8,237 nucleotides of DNA from an uncultured Myxococcales bacterium (GTDB taxonomy: Bacteria; Myxococcota_A; UBA9042; DTJE01), in the NCBI GenBank assembly GCA_937975765.1, contig CALJUR010000057.1:1-8237 (forward strand), read 5' to 3'. Positions 8,193 through 8,237 of the stretch are shown here, in pieces. Within the stretch, counting starts at the first letter, position 1. Every line of letters starts with the position of its first letter. The position numbers were made by a program, and so were the translations under genes. The notes under the pieces were generated by a model that saw only the letters and a list, made by a program, of their open reading frames with translations, did not search any database and was not told the DNA's origin.

Positions 8193-8237
8193 AGATCGGA
8201 AGAGCACACGTCTGAACTCCAGTCACCGAATACGATC
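8193..8237 (+). other. Illumina TruSeq i7/read-2 adapter plus index (artefact)
   Basis: Bases 8193-8226 are the TruSeq adapter beginning AGATCGGAAGAGC and ending CCAGTCAC. Bases 8227-8234 (CGAATACG) are the index and 8235-8237 (ATC) the start of the constant sequence after it. It carries the same index as the left end. In frame with gene 3 it adds the spurious peptide DRKSTRLNSSH. Confidence 0.99.

Noticed and set aside
1..8237. Perfect 43-base inverted terminal repeats, as in a transposon or linear replicon
   Set aside because: The repeats are Illumina adapter plus index in opposite orientation, not biological ends, and no transposase or replication gene is present.

Overview
The window is an assembled, GC-rich piece of bacterial chromosome (third codon positions are almost always G or C). 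Both ends run into Illumina sequencing adapter: bases 1-43 and 8193-8237 are TruSeq read-2/i7 adapter with the same 8-base index, pointing outward. Genuine DNA is therefore about 44-8192, and genes at both edges are artificially truncated with adapter codons fused to them.

Three genes fill the genuine DNA, all on the + strand. All three encode exported or probably exported proteins that combine a CotH-type kinase domain with lamin-tail domains (LTD). Gene 1 (44-1628, 5' end missing) has a CotH domain followed by a C-terminal LTD. Gene 2 (1732-3318, complete, start probably GTG) is a lipoprotein with an N-terminal LTD followed by a CotH domain. Gene 3 (3346 to the 3' edge, no stop reached) is a very large lipoprotein. 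Its order is lipobox, about 150 residues of Asp/Pro/Gly-rich linker, LTD, galactose-binding-like modules, a degenerate LTD, another LTD, a carbohydrate-binding-like region, an Ig-like domain and a C-terminal CotH-like domain cut by the contig end. Gene 3 is the largest gene here and is easily missed: it has no stop codon in the window, and a very long spurious antisense frame overlies it.

Genes 2 and 3 are 27 bp apart, with a strong ribosome binding site before gene 3, so they are probably co-transcribed. Gene 1 is separated from gene 2 by about 100 bp holding a small GC-rich hairpin. The picture is a locus of paralogous, surface-anchored putative kinases with permuted domain order. Their substrates are not evident from the window.

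The organism is most likely a diderm bacterium of Myxococcota/deltaproteobacterial type or a similar GC-rich environmental lineage. This is inferred from the base composition, the lipobox followed by a long Asp/Pro/Gly linker, and the expanded CotH/LTD set; no taxonomic marker gene is present. I see no RNA genes, mobile elements, CRISPR arrays or defence genes.
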